A stretch of DNA of 64,000 bases, from the NCBI GenBank assembly GCA_015680685.1, contig MNCI01030123.1, forward strand, positions 4,866-68,865, given 5' to 3'. Positions 10,876 to 22,003 of the stretch are shown here, piece by piece; positions within the stretch are counted from its first letter, which is position 1, and the number at the start of each line of letters is the position of its first letter. Made by a program: the position numbers and the translations under genes. The stretch is from Gnetum montanum (lineage: Eukaryota > Streptophyta > Gnetopsida > Gnetales > Gnetaceae). Under the pieces are notes generated by a model. It was not told where the DNA came from. It did not search any database and saw only the letters and a program-made list of their open reading frames with translations.

Positions 10876-11545
10876 ATGTATAGGCCTCTAACCACTAACG
10901 CTTCGAAGAACCCTTCAGTCCAACAACTAAGTACACAAATGGTTATGTTGACACATACCGTAACTGACTGGATAAAGGTGGGGCACCTTCCCAAGAAACT
11001 ATGTAACCCTGGGAACCCCTTAATTTATTTACAAATCACCGAAAATGCACCACATCGAGCTCTTCTTGACTCAAGTTCCGGAGTCAACCTAATTTCACAA
11101 AAGATGTATCAAGCTTGGAACTTGCCCAACTTAAGAAGACTAACATACAACTGGAGCTAGCTGACCAGTCCATCACCATTCCCTTAGGATTGGTGGAGGA
11201 CATTATCACCACTATGTGTGGGGGTGGTCATACCCAGCCGATTTCCTGGTGATTGAGGTTAACAACGATGGGGGCTTCCCCATTATAATGGGAAGGTCGT
11301 GGCTAAGTACTATAGATGTGTACCTAGGAATCCGTGATCTTTCCTTACAAATTTATAAGATGAATATTTACGAAAAGATCGAGAAGAAGAAGATTCCATG
11401 CATCCCATACAATGATTCATCGGGTGATGACATGAAGGATATGTCTCCATGTGAGAGGTGTGCCTATGACAGTGAGAAACAAAGATGCCTGTATGTAGCA
11501 ACCACACAACCAGTAGTAGGCACCCCGTGGTTGATAGCCACTTGA
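10876..11545 (+). pseudogene. Aspartic protease of element A
   Basis: The polyprotein-cleaving protease region. LLDSSSGVNLIS (about 11070) is the active-site segment; the usual D-[ST]-G-A reads D-S-S-S, so catalysis is doubtful. The second conserved part, GGFPIIMGRSWLSTI (about 11270-11310), matches the I-[IL]-G-R-x-[WF]-L signature after the flap. A frame change occurs near 11160-11215. No reverse transcriptase follows, which is what makes this element non-autonomous. Confidence 0.78.
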
Positions 11546-13677
11546 AGGAGCAAGCAAATATGCATGGAACAAACTGAGGAGACAACTCATGCTAACAATG
11601 AAAGCATATATACATTGGAACATGAGCGTCGCCAACTTCCACCCCTGAATCTAAGATCATCAATTGGGAGAAGTTGGGCACTTCTTAGAAATTCAAATAG
11701 ACGCTCATTATTTCAGATCTCTCCCTTACAACTCAGTCATGAGGGAGATGGCCACCTATGCTAATCATATGGGGCCCTTAGTTCTTTTTCGATTTTTTTT
11801 ACAAGTTTTTGTTTTACACATTTTTATTTTACACATTTTTGTTTTACAAATTTCTTTAACTTTTCTAATTTTTATTTTACAACATTGTTACAGTATTCCA
11901 TTTTGTGTGTGTGTGTGTGTGCCATCCACCATGTAAGTTCATCACCCAATAAGTGTTCGGACCGATGGGATGAACTGTTTTTGATTGATTGCTAATGTTT
12001 GGTTTTTATCTTTAAGTTACAATGTTGACACTAAGGTATGTTCTTTTGATATGATAGGCAATGGGATCACTTCATCCATCCATCCACAAATTTCTATGGT
12101 TTCTCTTGGCTTGGAAATGTACAGTTCCCTTCTAATAAGAACTTTAATGAATCGGTGACTGGGTATTTCTCAAACTAAGGAAGAACTCAAGGATTTCAAA
12201 GGGTGTGACTTCAAGGGAACTTGATGCTTTTGTGTTGGTCATTAACCTGGGTGCTTGGATGTTTTCTTCTTGAGTTTTCTTCCAGTTCCGATGTTACCCA
12301 ATTATCGGAAGCTGAGCCAATAAAAATAAGAAGTATTTGCATGGTGTGGTTCTCACACATAAAAACACAAAACAAAAAAATGATGAAAATGAGAATTCAA
12401 AGAACACCCCTTAGACGAAATAACAATTAGGCTACAAGCACTGGTTATGGAACCAAAAGTGTTCCCTCTAACTAAGGCCCTTCTTGCTTCCCATTGCCTC
12501 CTTTGTTTCATCAGAATGGTGGTGGCTCTTTGAAAATGCATCCCCATTATCCAAGTGGATAGTTTAACTGAATGCATTGATGCGACATCACTGGAAGTGG
12601 TTGGTTTGAGGCCGGAGTTGGAATGCGACTTGCCAAGTCACCTTAATCATCAATCACACAAGGGGCTGTACACCACCTTGTTCTTGAGATTCCATTCTCT
12701 TCTCTCCTCTCCATCATTCTCTCCACTATTCACCTCATTGCCGGTTGTATCATTAGTATATATATTTTGGTCAATGCATTGTTTTCTTTTTGGTAAATTC
12801 TTGCAGATAAGACTTTAACTCTTGTTCCAAAAGACATTCCCAGAGCCTACAAACTCTTTGAATGTGGGTCTGTCAGGGCATTAACGGCATGCACCTGCTT
12901 TGGGGAGCACCCACTGACATTCCTATTTGGTGCATTCGTTAACTTCTTTTCCTTAACATTTTGTAATTAATTATTATTTTTTTCATTCCCATCTTGACAT
13001 CCAGCTCACTGATGTTTTCAGTTGTTCCTTTTTATCTATCTTTCTTACTCCTTTCCCTTCTTCATTCTAACGCTACCAGAGGTTCACGATTAGTCATGGG
13101 GGTACGGGGCCAGCTTTTTTTGATTTTCTCCTAGCCCCAAAATTTTTGATTTTCTTCCTAACCCCTACACCTTCAGTATTCATCATTACTACATCTCCCG
13201 ATCCATATTAGCCATACCACAACCTAGCCAATGGACCTACACTGAAGCAAGGTATTAATTACTTAATGATTCAATTACCCTTGCTAATATATGATTGTGT
13301 TGTGTGTGCAGATGGTAATCATACAACAACAAAATGGATCTGGAGCAAACACTTGGAATGGAGCAGCGCTGAAGCAGCTATGCAAGGAGCAAGATTGATG
13401 GCACGCTTATGGATGGACAACGAAAAGCACAATCTTGGCGTTGGCAGTAGCAACACTTCTTTCTATCTCTCTCTTTCTCTCAAGCTGCCAACAAAGGTCT
13501 AATTTCATTGTAATAAGGTGTTCACCTTTGTTGTCATGAACACCAATTTTGTCAAGTCTTGTAATAATGATCTGTTCACATGTCATCCCATTAGTTCCAT
13601 TCCCCTCAATAATTCCATACCTTCCCAATATTATTGTAAGAAACTCGAGGACGAGTTTTCATTAAATCATGGGGGTA
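11546..13677 (+). other. Non-coding 3' region of A
   Basis: No credible gene. It includes T-rich low complexity (11780-11890) and a short GT run near 11905. Spacer sequence shared with B, G and H appears around 12200 (CAAGGGAACTTGATGC) and 12870 (CCTGCTTTGGGGAG). An internal polypurine-like tract lies at 13091-13109. A TGTGTGCAG directly before ATG (13312) sits where ORF2 starts in the sister elements; if ORF2 was ever here it is almost gone. The terminal polypurine tract TCATGGGGGTA is at 13667-13677. Confidence 0.6.
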
Positions 13678-14761
13678 TGATGAGACGCGATATGCACAAG
13701 CCATGATATCGCGTCGTCCTCTACAATGTCACATACACGATATCACGGTCTACCATCAAATCTATAAATAAGAGGCGGCACTCCCCTCATTTCCCAATCT
13801 TGGCTAGAAGTAGTGAAGCTCTGGCAGTTTGATCACTCCAGAGTTAGATTAATTTCCCATGTGCCCACAGTAGGAGTCCTAGAGTGAACGGCTCTTTATT
13901 CGAGCAACATTGTACCTAAACACAAGTTATGTACGGCAATAAAGATGAACTTGATTGGATAAACCTTGCAGTACATGGATAGGATTTTATTTATTGTTAT
14001 TTATTGCTTTCCTAGAATGTGGTACAAGTATGACTTGATTACGAGCATCTAAGGATGTGTATGGCTAGTCAAGGAATCGGCTACTCGTCGCATGCTGTAT
14101 GAGTACAACTTGATTATAAGCATTGTGACTACTTGGTAACCCAGTAGCATATTCCAGGATCTATGCTTGGTAATCCCAGTGGTAGTCCTAGTGTGTACGG
14201 CTAGTCAAGGAATTGGCTGCTCATTGCACTTAGGCTAGTTAGGTTCTGTCACCCTTCTCTCCTAGAACATGGGATAAGTATGACTTGGCTACGAGCACCC
14301 ATGGGTGTGTACGGCTAGTCAAGAAATCAACTGCTTATTACACTTAGGCTAGTTAAGTGCCTCAGTACGACCACTTCGAGCACGTGCGTTACGTGTGGTG
14401 ATCCCAGTAACGATTAGCATTTGGTAGCCACAGTTGCATCGGTTCAGGGTGTGTACGGTAAGTGGGAACAGATGCTAACGCTAGTTAATTTAGACGTAGG
14501 TCCTTAGTTAGAATAGTTAGTTCTCTCAACCCTTCACCCTCTAGCATAGGAGATAAACCTGAAAAGACCAAAAAAATCATATACCTCGGACTTACTTAAC
14601 CATACACCGTGACAACAATAAGTAAGTCTAGGAAGACAACGAATGATTAACCCTAAGTGTTGCATGGGGTGTTTAGGCATTTAGTCTGCGGAGTTCAACT
14701 GGATCACATGTGCTACACTCGTTTCATATGGTTGAGTGTAGGGATACCTCACCACTCATCA
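13678..14761 (+). repeat. 3' LTR of A
   Basis: 1084 bases, TGATGAGACGCG...CTCATCA, directly after GGGGGTA. It is about 50 bases shorter than the 5' LTR, mainly in the ATATCGC array, and shows more CpG decay there. Confidence 0.95.
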
Positions 14762-14766
14762 AAAGT
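14762..14766. repeat. Target-site duplication AAAGT, right
   Basis: Identical to 7148-7152; closes element A. Confidence 0.95.
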
Positions 14767-15005
14767 CAAGTTATACCTTACTGCTTGCCTTAGTTAAAGA
14801 TCTTATGTTATCACGTGTTATAGTGCCTGAAAGTTTGTAATAATGAATCCTGGAACTTAGGTGGTTTCCATTTTAGTCTCCTGGTATACCTAAGGGTTAT
14901 ATGATTTTTAGGCACAATTATTCTAAGTGTTAAAGTTAATTACCCTAATTGATGTCCTTTGGGTGATGATAAATTTCAAAAAATTTAGGCACTTTTCAGC
15001 AAGTG

Positions 15006-15022
15006 TCTCTCCCCCACGACTA
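15006..15022 (-). other. Internal polypurine-like tract of B'
   Basis: Minus-strand TAGTCGTGGGGGAGAGA. It is nearly identical to the terminal polypurine tract of the same element (AGTCGTGGGGGGA at 4198-4210), about 280 bases before ORF2 once A is removed. Confidence 0.6.
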
Positions 15023-15192
15023 AACTAAACACTCCGGGTTCAAGCAGGTTCAAATGGAATAAAAATCGAAGTACCAGTGAGCAAGATCAAGTGAGAAAAG
15101 CAAGGGTCATGCAATCGCAAGTCGTAGAGAAAAATTTCAAAAACTCCCCCCATGTGAATGAGAAAATGATGCTAAGTGTTGCGGAAGGGTCA

Positions 15193-15204
15193 CCTATTTA
15201 TAGG
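15193..15204 (-). promoter_or_regulatory. Internal TATA box of B' spacer
   Basis: CCTATTTATAGG, i.e. CCTATAAATAGG on the minus strand, about 470 bases before the ORF2 start when element A is subtracted. TATA-like boxes sit at matching places in G, B and H. Confidence 0.6.
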
Positions 15205-16599
15205 TGGTGGGGACACGATAGTTCGTCCCTAGTGATGTGAGATACCAAGGAAATATCAAATTTTTTAATGATTTTCTTGAAATTAACATGGAATATTGAG
15301 GACATTGGAAATTATTATGATGTTCTAGGGTAATTTCATTAATTCAAGAGGCATCATTAATGATAATGATGTGAACTTTAGCAATAAAAACTTGACGGTT
15401 AAGAAAAACGAAATGTAATGGTACATTGGAACGTTAAAATTAAGAGGGATAATAATAAAGGAAAGAAAATTATTGAGAAATTATGTTGAGGGTAAGAAAT
15501 GGTGTGTGTGAGCAATGTTATAAGTGAAGATTACAAAAGATTACACGAGTGGGTCCTCCCCAAAGTAGGTTTCAACCTATAATGCCCTTGTGTAACCAGA
15601 CTTAAAGTGTCCATGGGCACTAGAAGGGTTAAATGTAATCCACACTAACTCCACAAAACACACACATGTAAATATCACTAGAATGAGATGAAAACTCTAT
15701 GCTACATGAGACATGAGCTACAATTACACGAATAGTGAGATGAGACGAAGTATAGAAAGGGATTGTAGAGATCAGGACATGAGGTAACTGACCTAGGGCA
15801 CAATGAATCCTGTGTGTAAAGCATGATTAAAGTGTCATTAACCCATTGTTCCAATATTAGGACCAAGTCCATTCCTCTAATCAGTGACATCACATTGTTT
15901 CATCCCTTGATGAATGACTATGAGAGTACCATAACAACAAGGCGTACAATCACTTGGTGTTTTATGCAAGGGAGGAGTGCTTGTTTTGTGGCACTTTTCT
16001 TTTTGATTTTCTTTTCTTTTTTTTTCTTTTTCACTTTACTGGATCTAGAGAAGCCACCAACCTTCAAGCATGGATGCATGTCTTTCTAGTGGGACCCCCT
16101 AGAATAGCATTTGATTTTCGAGTGCCCTTTTGATTACTCTTACTCCCATTTTCATTAGATCTACAAGGATCTTAGTACAACCACATTGCATGACAAATCC
16201 CATAGAGGTCACCAAAGAGAATCCACAAATCCCCTTAATGTCACATCCTAATCATTTCCTCTTGGTCCATCCTTCTTCATTCTGGGTATAATGAACACAA
16301 AATTAATTTTAAGTTTTAAGAATTTTAAGAATATCACTGTATTCTTGAACAGAACCTCTTTATTTGTAGAATGGATGAGTGGGTGTAATGAGCTCACTAT
16401 CAAAATAATTGATCACTCAAGACATGACACCATAAAACACACCTTAACCAAAAATCCACATGAGTGTTTTATTCATAGCTGAGATTACTTACAAAAAGAA
16501 AAAAATACCAAAAACACAAAAAGATAAAACAAAAAGTTGAAAAATGTAAAAATGGAAAACAAAAAGTTGTAAAATCAAAGAAAAAGAAAAAGTGATTAT

Positions 16600-18597
16600 C
16601 AATCTTGCTTGTTATTAATATGGGAGATATCCCCCATAAATAAATGGTTAAGCATGGCAAGGATTAATAAATGAAGGATGAGGATCCTTGCATTTTGGAA
16701 GTATTGGGACTGGTCTATACTTACCCCATCGAGGTTCACACACTTGATTATAGTAAGCATAGTGGGGCATTTTATACAATGTAGTTCCAGGATAACGAGT
16801 TGACCCACTATGATGTTTAGGACCGTTAGATGATATGCAAGGATCAGGATGATGCCTCCCATGACTGTGTTCATTGGGTCGTATGGTTGTTGGAGCGTTA
16901 GTTGGTGGCCCTGATGAAGTAACATGAGGCGTTGGATTCAAAGGTAAGGGTGCACCACAGTGTAGAACTTGTGCTGGGTTGGAAGATGCAGTGGCCTCAG
17001 AATTGTGTTGTCCCTTCTTACGGCCATGTTTAAAGAAAAGATACTTTTGATGTTGAGGAGGCTTTTTCACTGCTATTGGTAGCAAGAGCACAAGTAGCGT
17101 TCATGGGTTGTTGTTGTGGTGTGGGCACCTTAGGAACAGTTGGTGGCATTGTGGAAGGAGGAAAAGGATGAAAATGTTGAAAGTTAGGAGGAGTATAAGG
17201 TGCACAAGGTGGTGGTTGTGTTGGAGGCATGGGCTGATAGTATTGAGGAGAATGATAATGCGGTGAGACATAGTATGCTGGTCCAGCTGGAGAAACAGGA
17301 TGTTGAACAAGATAAGCATGTGGATTTGGATGATATGAAGGGTGTCTCCAGTCTAACGGTGGTCTCCCTAATGACTGGGATTGTTGCCACTATGATTGAA
17401 CATAGTATCTCTGTACAAACTCTAGATGTAACATGTTTTCCCAATGCTCCTATAAATGTAACGATATTGGACATTGACCCTTGGGGTGATCATACAGGCA
17501 TATGTTGCATTCATACGTATGATTGGAAGTTTAGCTCTTATTTTTCTTATCCCTTCTTTCTGATTATCTACTATTTCATCTTGCTTCTTGGGTTGTCAAA
17601 ACTCTATCTCCAATGATGTTGATACATTCTCCACACTTTTGATTCATCCATTCCAACATCTTATTGATCTTTGCCTCGGCTTCTTCTAATGTTTGTTGTA
17701 TTGGAAAAGATTATGTTTCCACCTTGAGATTGGTTGATTTCTCCTTTTTATGATCATGGACCTTTGTTAAGTTGAGATTTCGGTCCTGTTGATGTTTTTC
17801 AACACTCTCCCATCTAGCGATATCTCCTTCTTATTTTGCTACCCGCTTAATGAGCTCTTGGATTTGATGGGTTCGTAATTCATATAGTTGACCTTGGACA
17901 TACATTCCTAAGGTCTCTCTTGTTTCATTACGTAGCCCATCCATGATATGATACATTAGCCTTTTCTCGGAAAACCCATGGCCCAGACATTTATTTAACA
18001 GTGCATAATATCTTTCTAAGGCCATGTCCAAGGGTTCATGTTGTTCTTATTTCCATCCTTGGATTTGTTTCCTCAAGGCTAACACTCTTGCGTAGGTTTG
18101 ATATTTTTCGTTAAAGACTTCTACCTTTGTTGACTGTGTCGTATTGAATTTGGTTTTAACGATCTATACCATACTTTTGCTTGGTCAACGAGTGTCATGG
18201 AAAAGAGCTTAAGTTTTTGCCACCTATTATCAATGTTATTCCATGTGCAGGCATTGTAGAAGGCTTGTAAATGTTGATGTGGATCTAAGTCATAGCCTCC
18301 TAAAAATTTAGGAAAGTTGTTTAAATTGAGCCTGGGTAGACAGCTCTCTTTACGATGCCTACGTGAGATTCGAACAGCCTCTTGTATTTATGTTAAGTTT
18401 GTAGTGGCTAGTGGGGGTTCATCATCATTGGGTAAGTTATGCTTTCGTGTGTTGGGATGACGTTGTTTTTGTTCATTTTTATAAGAAACTCCCACTTCAT
18501 GTTGTATACTCCAATCTTCATAGTCATATAGTTCGTTGGTTCTCCAATGAACTTCCTCACTAGGTGTGGCATTATCATAATCTTGTAGAAGAGGCAT
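16600..18597 (-). pseudogene. Gag of B'
   Basis: Starts MPLLQDYDNATPSEEVHWR at 18597. The gag core has LNNFPKFLGGYDLDPHQHLQ, EPLDMALERYYALLNKC and LYELRTHQIQELIK. A zinc-knuckle-like CNICLYDHPKGQCP (C-x2-C-x3-H-x4-C) lies near 17500. The C-terminal 250 residues are rich in P, H and Y, including PTQPPPCAPYTPPNFQHFHP. Several stops and frameshifts interrupt it. No protease domain was found after it, unlike A. Confidence 0.85.
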
Positions 18598-18718
18598 TGT
18601 TCAAAGTTATGTGTGAATTTGTATGTGACTTTTTATAATTACTTCTTTCTAAGAGATATATCGTTAAGTCCTTTACAGTAACCTTGTATGATATAACTAA
18701 TCCAGATAACTAGCACTG

Positions 18719-18736
18719 TCCCTGGCAATGGCTCCA
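18719..18736 (-). other. Primer-binding site of B' (tRNA-Asp type)
   Basis: Minus-strand TGGAGCCATTGCCAGGGA, next to the LTR end CTCATCA. Degenerate version of the tRNA-Asp complement. Confidence 0.8.
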
Positions 18737-18737
18737 A

Positions 18738-19486
18738 TGATGAGTGACGAGGTACCTCTACACTCAAACCATACGAATACGAGCATTCTCACGCCCAATC
18801 CAGTCGAACTCCGCAGATGGACTAGTTGTGGCACCTAAATAGTTAGCCTTAGGTCGTAGTCCACTGTCTTCCCACCTGGACTAGTATTATATTTTTCACA
18901 TATGGTTTAGTCCAGACTGAGGTGTATGATGTGTCCTGATCTAATGCTACTCCTCAAGGTAATGGAAAAGTAATATTATCTAAGCTAGGAGGAAAAGGGT
19001 AAGAGAATCTAATCTAGCCTAAGTGCGATAAGCTTCTATTCCTTGATCATCCGTACACATCTTGGACTTCATGAACGACTACCACTGGGATTACCAAGCG
19101 TAGATCCTAGGTACACCACTGGGTTACCAAGTAATCACACTTAAATGCTCGTAATCAAGTCGTACTCATTCTGCGTTCTAGGAGATAAGGGTGAGAGAGA
19201 CTAATTAGGAAAGCAATAAATAACAATTAAATAAATAAATAAACAAAGTGAATGCTCCAATGATGAAGTAGTCTTGATCTTTATTACCGGTCATGTGCAT
19301 GTCCAAGTACGTCACACTTGAATAAAGGATGTCATACAATTACATTCACCACACTATGGGCAGACATGGGAAAATAATCTATCTCTGTAGGGATCAAACT
19401 ACCAAATCTTTGCTACAATCTAACCTCTAATGATGAACAAGGGAGAGTCGCTTCTTATTTATAGACATTGTGGTGGACTGTGATAT
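18738..19486 (-). repeat. Truncated 5' LTR of B'
   Basis: Matches the 3' LTR (3325-4197) from CTCATCA back to GATAT just upstream of the TATA region, then stops. The outer U3 with the palindrome array is missing and replaced by the duplicated flank at 19487-19584. Confidence 0.88.
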
Positions 19487-19497
19487 GCTACATAAGA

Positions 19498-19584
19498 AAA
19501 TGTATCTAGATATGCTACATAAGAAATATTTTTTTTCTTCCTTAGTCCAATTGGTAGGAGTTTTCATAGTAGCAAGATAGTTGG
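19498..19584. repeat. 88-bp flank duplication, right copy
   Basis: Near-identical to 3237-3324 with one T fewer in the T run. It is preceded by a further short repeat of GATATGCTACATAAGAAA (from 19482), which also occurs inside the duplication. Confidence 0.9.
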
Positions 19585-19663
19585 CTATATCAGGAAACCA
19601 AGGATTCTTCTTTGTAGAAAAAAGTTGTTTATTAGGAAATTCATCATGAAAAATTCCTTGTGT

Positions 19664-20092
19664 TCAGTTCTCATCAGGAGTTTCTAACCTAGAAAGATTA
19701 TCTGCTACTACATTTTCCCTACCTCTTTTATCTAGAATAACTAAGTCAAATTCTTGGAGTAATAAACACCATCTCATTATTCTTTCATTTTCTATTTTTT
19801 TGGTAGCTAAGAATTTAATGGCTAAATGATCAGTATATACTCTAGTTTTATATCCAATTAAATAATGTCTAAATTTATCTAGAGCATATACAATGGCTAA
19901 TAATTCTTTTTTTATAGTTGTATAATTTACTTGGGGTTGGTCTAGACTTTTGGACACATAATAAATCACTCTTGGTTTATTATCAATGTATTGTCCCAAA
20001 ATTGCCCCCACTGCTATGTCACTAGCATCACACATTAAATCAAATGGATAATCCCAATTAGGTGCATTTAATATAGAGTTGTGGTTACTCAT
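19664..20092 (-). pseudogene. RNase H domain of element E
   Basis: Open for 142 codons. It degrades RNA in RNA-DNA hybrids during reverse transcription. CDASDIAVGAILGQ (first catalytic D), YTTIKKELLAIVYALDKFRHYL (E), VYTDHLAIKFL (D) and NVVADNLSRL (last D) are all present. These are the four acidic residues of the Ty3/gypsy RNase H. The wording is of Athila type. It follows the reverse transcriptase with one frameshift and is cut off downstream by the B' insertion. Confidence 0.92.
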
Positions 20093-20690
20093 TCTTTTCG
20101 TTCCAAAAATGCTTCATGACAATCATTGGTCCAAACAAATGAAACATCCTTTTCTAGGAGCATATATAGTGGTTTAGTAATTTTTGAAAATTTTTTGATA
20201 AATATTCTATAGTATCCAGCATGTCCTAGAAAATATTGAAGAGTCTTTAAATTGGTTGGAGCTGGTAGTGTAGATATGACTCTTATTTTCTCATCATCCA
20301 TTATTATCCCTTCTTTAGAAATAACATGTCTTAATACAATGCCACTTGTAACCATTAAGTGACTCTTTTCCCAACTTAATTTTAAGTTTTTATTTATGCA
20401 TCTATCTAAGACATGTTCAAGATATTGTAAGGTTTCATCATAAGAATCCCCATAAACTAAAAAATCATCCATAAATATTTCAACATAATTCTCTAACATA
20501 TCTAAAAATATTGAAATCATGGCTCTTTGGAAAGTGGATGGTGCATTATAGAGGCTAAACTACATTTGTCTATAAGCGAAAGTTCATAAGGACATGTGAA
20601 GGTTGTTTTATGTTGGTCTTCAAGGGCAATAGCTACCTAATTGTAACCACTAAATCCATCCAAAAAATAGTAGTATTCATAAATATAACT
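20089..20690 (-). pseudogene. Reverse transcriptase fragment of element E
   Basis: The catalytic core FMDDFLVYG (the F/YxDD motif) is at about 20450. Upstream YFLDGFSGYN carries another catalytic D and is interrupted by stops. LSWEKSHLM, GYYRIFIKKFSKITKPL and FVWTNDCHEAF mark palm and connection. The N-terminal fingers are missing: similarity ends at about 20690 at an AT-rich tract. The frame 20520-20089 is open for 143 codons. Confidence 0.92.
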
Positions 20691-20830
20691 TTATATATAT
20701 AAATATTATGTAATTATATATTATTATAAGTGAATATGATATATTCCTAAATATATACGCTATATATAAACTATATATATATTACATAAACTATATTATA
20801 AAATATTATATAATATATATATATATTATA
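20691..20830. repeat. AT-rich TATATA tract
   Basis: Almost pure A/T with long TA runs, ending ATATATATATTATACGG. It marks the break between element E and unrelated sequence, a likely replication or repair weak point. Confidence 0.75.
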
Positions 20831-20832
20831 CG

Positions 20833-21096
20833 GTGATAGGAAAGGAGGAGTTGCTACCTAATTTGAATCTGTCACCATCACCATCACCGTCATTAGATAA
20901 CAATGACAATGATGATGTTCCTAGAATTTTTCTAGTTGCAAGCTATCTAAGTTATCTTCTTCATTTTTGCAACATCTCTCCCACTATTCCTAGCAAATTC
21001 ATGATAACAAAAATGCTAGATTTGGCACCTGCACCAAAAATAATGGATTGGTATCAAATTCTTCAGTATCTATTTATTATTAAAATACTTACTTAG
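20833..21096 (+). CDS. Unknown ORF, Ser/Pro/Asp-rich start
   Basis: An 87-codon frame beginning MIGKEELLPNLNLSPSPSPS, then an N/D-rich stretch. The L-x-L-x-type start resembles the LNL(S) segments of some plant C2H2 zinc-finger proteins. No zinc finger follows, so I assign no function. No start context or promoter is convincing. It lies between the broken E element and an LTR, so it may be a host-gene scrap or chance. Confidence 0.2.
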   Translation: MIGKEELLPNLNLSPSPSPSLDNNDNDDVPRIFLVASYLSYLLHFCNISPTIPSKFMITKMLDLAPAPKIMDWYQILQYLFIIKILT

Positions 21097-21489
21097 AATG
21101 GTGGAGATTGATGAGGATAAGGCACCAGTAAAGGTAGTGGGAGAGAATTTCGTAGATGATAAGCAAATTAGGCAAAGCATACACCAACTAATGCTATTAT
21201 GCATGCTTTTCTGCTAGATTCTCCATCAGCTCAAATCAAACCTTCTTTTTAGATGAATGTGTGGAGAATCACATACAACTCTTTTGCCGCTTCTTTGAGA
21301 ATCCATATTAATTTAAAACACTAGAAAGCCAAGATTGGTAGTAATACCAATTTTAATAAATTGGTATTGGGTTTTGCAATACCTAGATATTATTGTAATA
21401 TTTATTTTTAAACCTGGTGGCAATATAAATTAAGCATCAGAGAAAAGTGTAAAAAGAGAGGGGATTTTGCAAAAACATCAAAAGAAAAT
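21097..21489. other. Unassigned sequence
   Basis: No gene or repeat recognised. It may include the outer part of the adjacent Athila-type LTR, whose left end I could not locate. Confidence 0.3.
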
Positions 21490-21983
21490 TCATTTCTTTC
21501 TAGAAAACAGGAAGAAGAAGTTGATACTAGTAAATTTCATATCACATTGGAATGAATTATTCTTGAGATTTTTATTGAAGATTTGTTGAGCCTTATGGAA
21601 ATTCTTGTAATTCACAATCAAATTGCTATATTGTGGAGACAGCAGGGCAGGATTGCAATTTAGGAAAGCTTTCTTTATAATCTTCAATTATTATTTATAA
21701 TTTCAATTTCATTTATTTATAAATCCTTATTCTTGAACTTATGATTAGAAGTTAGGACAAAGGTTTATAATTTTGCTTATGAGTGACAAACATAAGTATG
21801 AAATTTGATTGGATTCAATTCTAACTATTTATTGTCTTGACGATTTCTTTGACTTTTTAACTGCTCCTCAACAGGATATAACTCGTGGGTTAGTCATAAA
21901 TGAGGTGATAATCTGTACAAAAAAATAAGAAAGGAAAATAAATTTTAAAGGTATCGAGCACCAAATTTCGCCTAGCTTGTTAA
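21490..21983 (+). repeat. Athila-type LTR (F), right-hand part
   Basis: Recognised because about 480 bases recur in inverted orientation at 24195-24670 and because a tRNA-Asp-type primer site follows at once. The end reads GGTATCGAGCACCAAATTTC, typical of Athila-like LTR termini. The left boundary is uncertain. Confidence 0.75.
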
Positions 21984-21985
21984 TT

Positions 21986-22003
21986 TGGTGCCATTGTCGG
22001 GGA
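21986..22003 (+). other. Primer-binding site of F (tRNA-Asp type)
   Basis: TGGTGCCATTGTCGGGGA; differs from the tRNA-Asp complement by three changes, all explicable as CpG or C-to-T decay. The same primer class is used by A, B, B', G and H. Confidence 0.88.

Larger units (their letters stand above)
7153..14761 (+). mobile_element. Complete non-autonomous LTR element A
   Basis: A 7609-bp element with both LTRs ending TGATGAG...CTCATCA, a tRNA-Asp-type primer site, gag plus protease reading frames, a polypurine tract and a perfect 5-bp target duplication (AAAGT). It encodes no reverse transcriptase, RNase H or integrase: the 2.1 kb from the end of the protease to the 3' LTR is essentially non-coding. 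It therefore depends on enzymes from another element. It is nested in B', near the start of B' ORF2, and is the youngest layer in this part of the window. Confidence 0.95.
14767..16599 (-). other. Gag-ORF2 spacer of B'
   Basis: About 1.8 kb without a credible reading frame, conserved in position and sequence in B, G and H. It contains a TATA box and an internal polypurine-like tract described separately. Confidence 0.7.
3325..19486 (-). mobile_element. Non-autonomous LTR element B', host of element A
   Basis: Minus-strand order from 19486 down: truncated 5' LTR (19486-18738), primer site, gag (18597-16600), non-coding spacer, element A insertion (7153-14761), ORF2 (7108-4353), polypurine tract, 3' LTR (4197-3325). 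Removing A restores continuity: the bases flanking A read straight across the matching spacer-ORF2 junction of element B at 48.29-48.38 kb. There is no reverse transcriptase or integrase. It is inserted in the integrase of element E. Confidence 0.9.
1611..20690 (-). mobile_element. Athila-like Ty3/gypsy element E, split and truncated
   Basis: Reading on the minus strand, reverse transcriptase and RNase H (20690-19664) continue into integrase (19663-19588 joined to 3324-2010). Element B' interrupts the integrase zinc-finger region. RT, RNase H, integrase is the Ty3/gypsy order. Phrases such as CDASDIAVGAILGQ and WGIDFLGPFPPSNG are typical of the Athila lineage. The 5' part ends at an AT-rich tract near 20690. 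No 3' LTR is seen on the left, where the element meets the GC-rich block. The gag and inverted LTR at 21.5-24.7 kb may be its displaced 5' end. Confidence 0.8.

Noticed and set aside
11800-11925. Transmembrane protein ORF (LFRFFLQVFVLHIF-type)
   Set aside because: T-rich low-complexity and GT-run DNA inside the non-coding 3' region of element A; hydrophobicity is a composition effect.
20833-21096. Plant zinc-finger or repressor-motif protein
   Set aside because: Only the LNLSPSPS start is suggestive; no zinc-binding residues follow, so kept as an unknown ORF.
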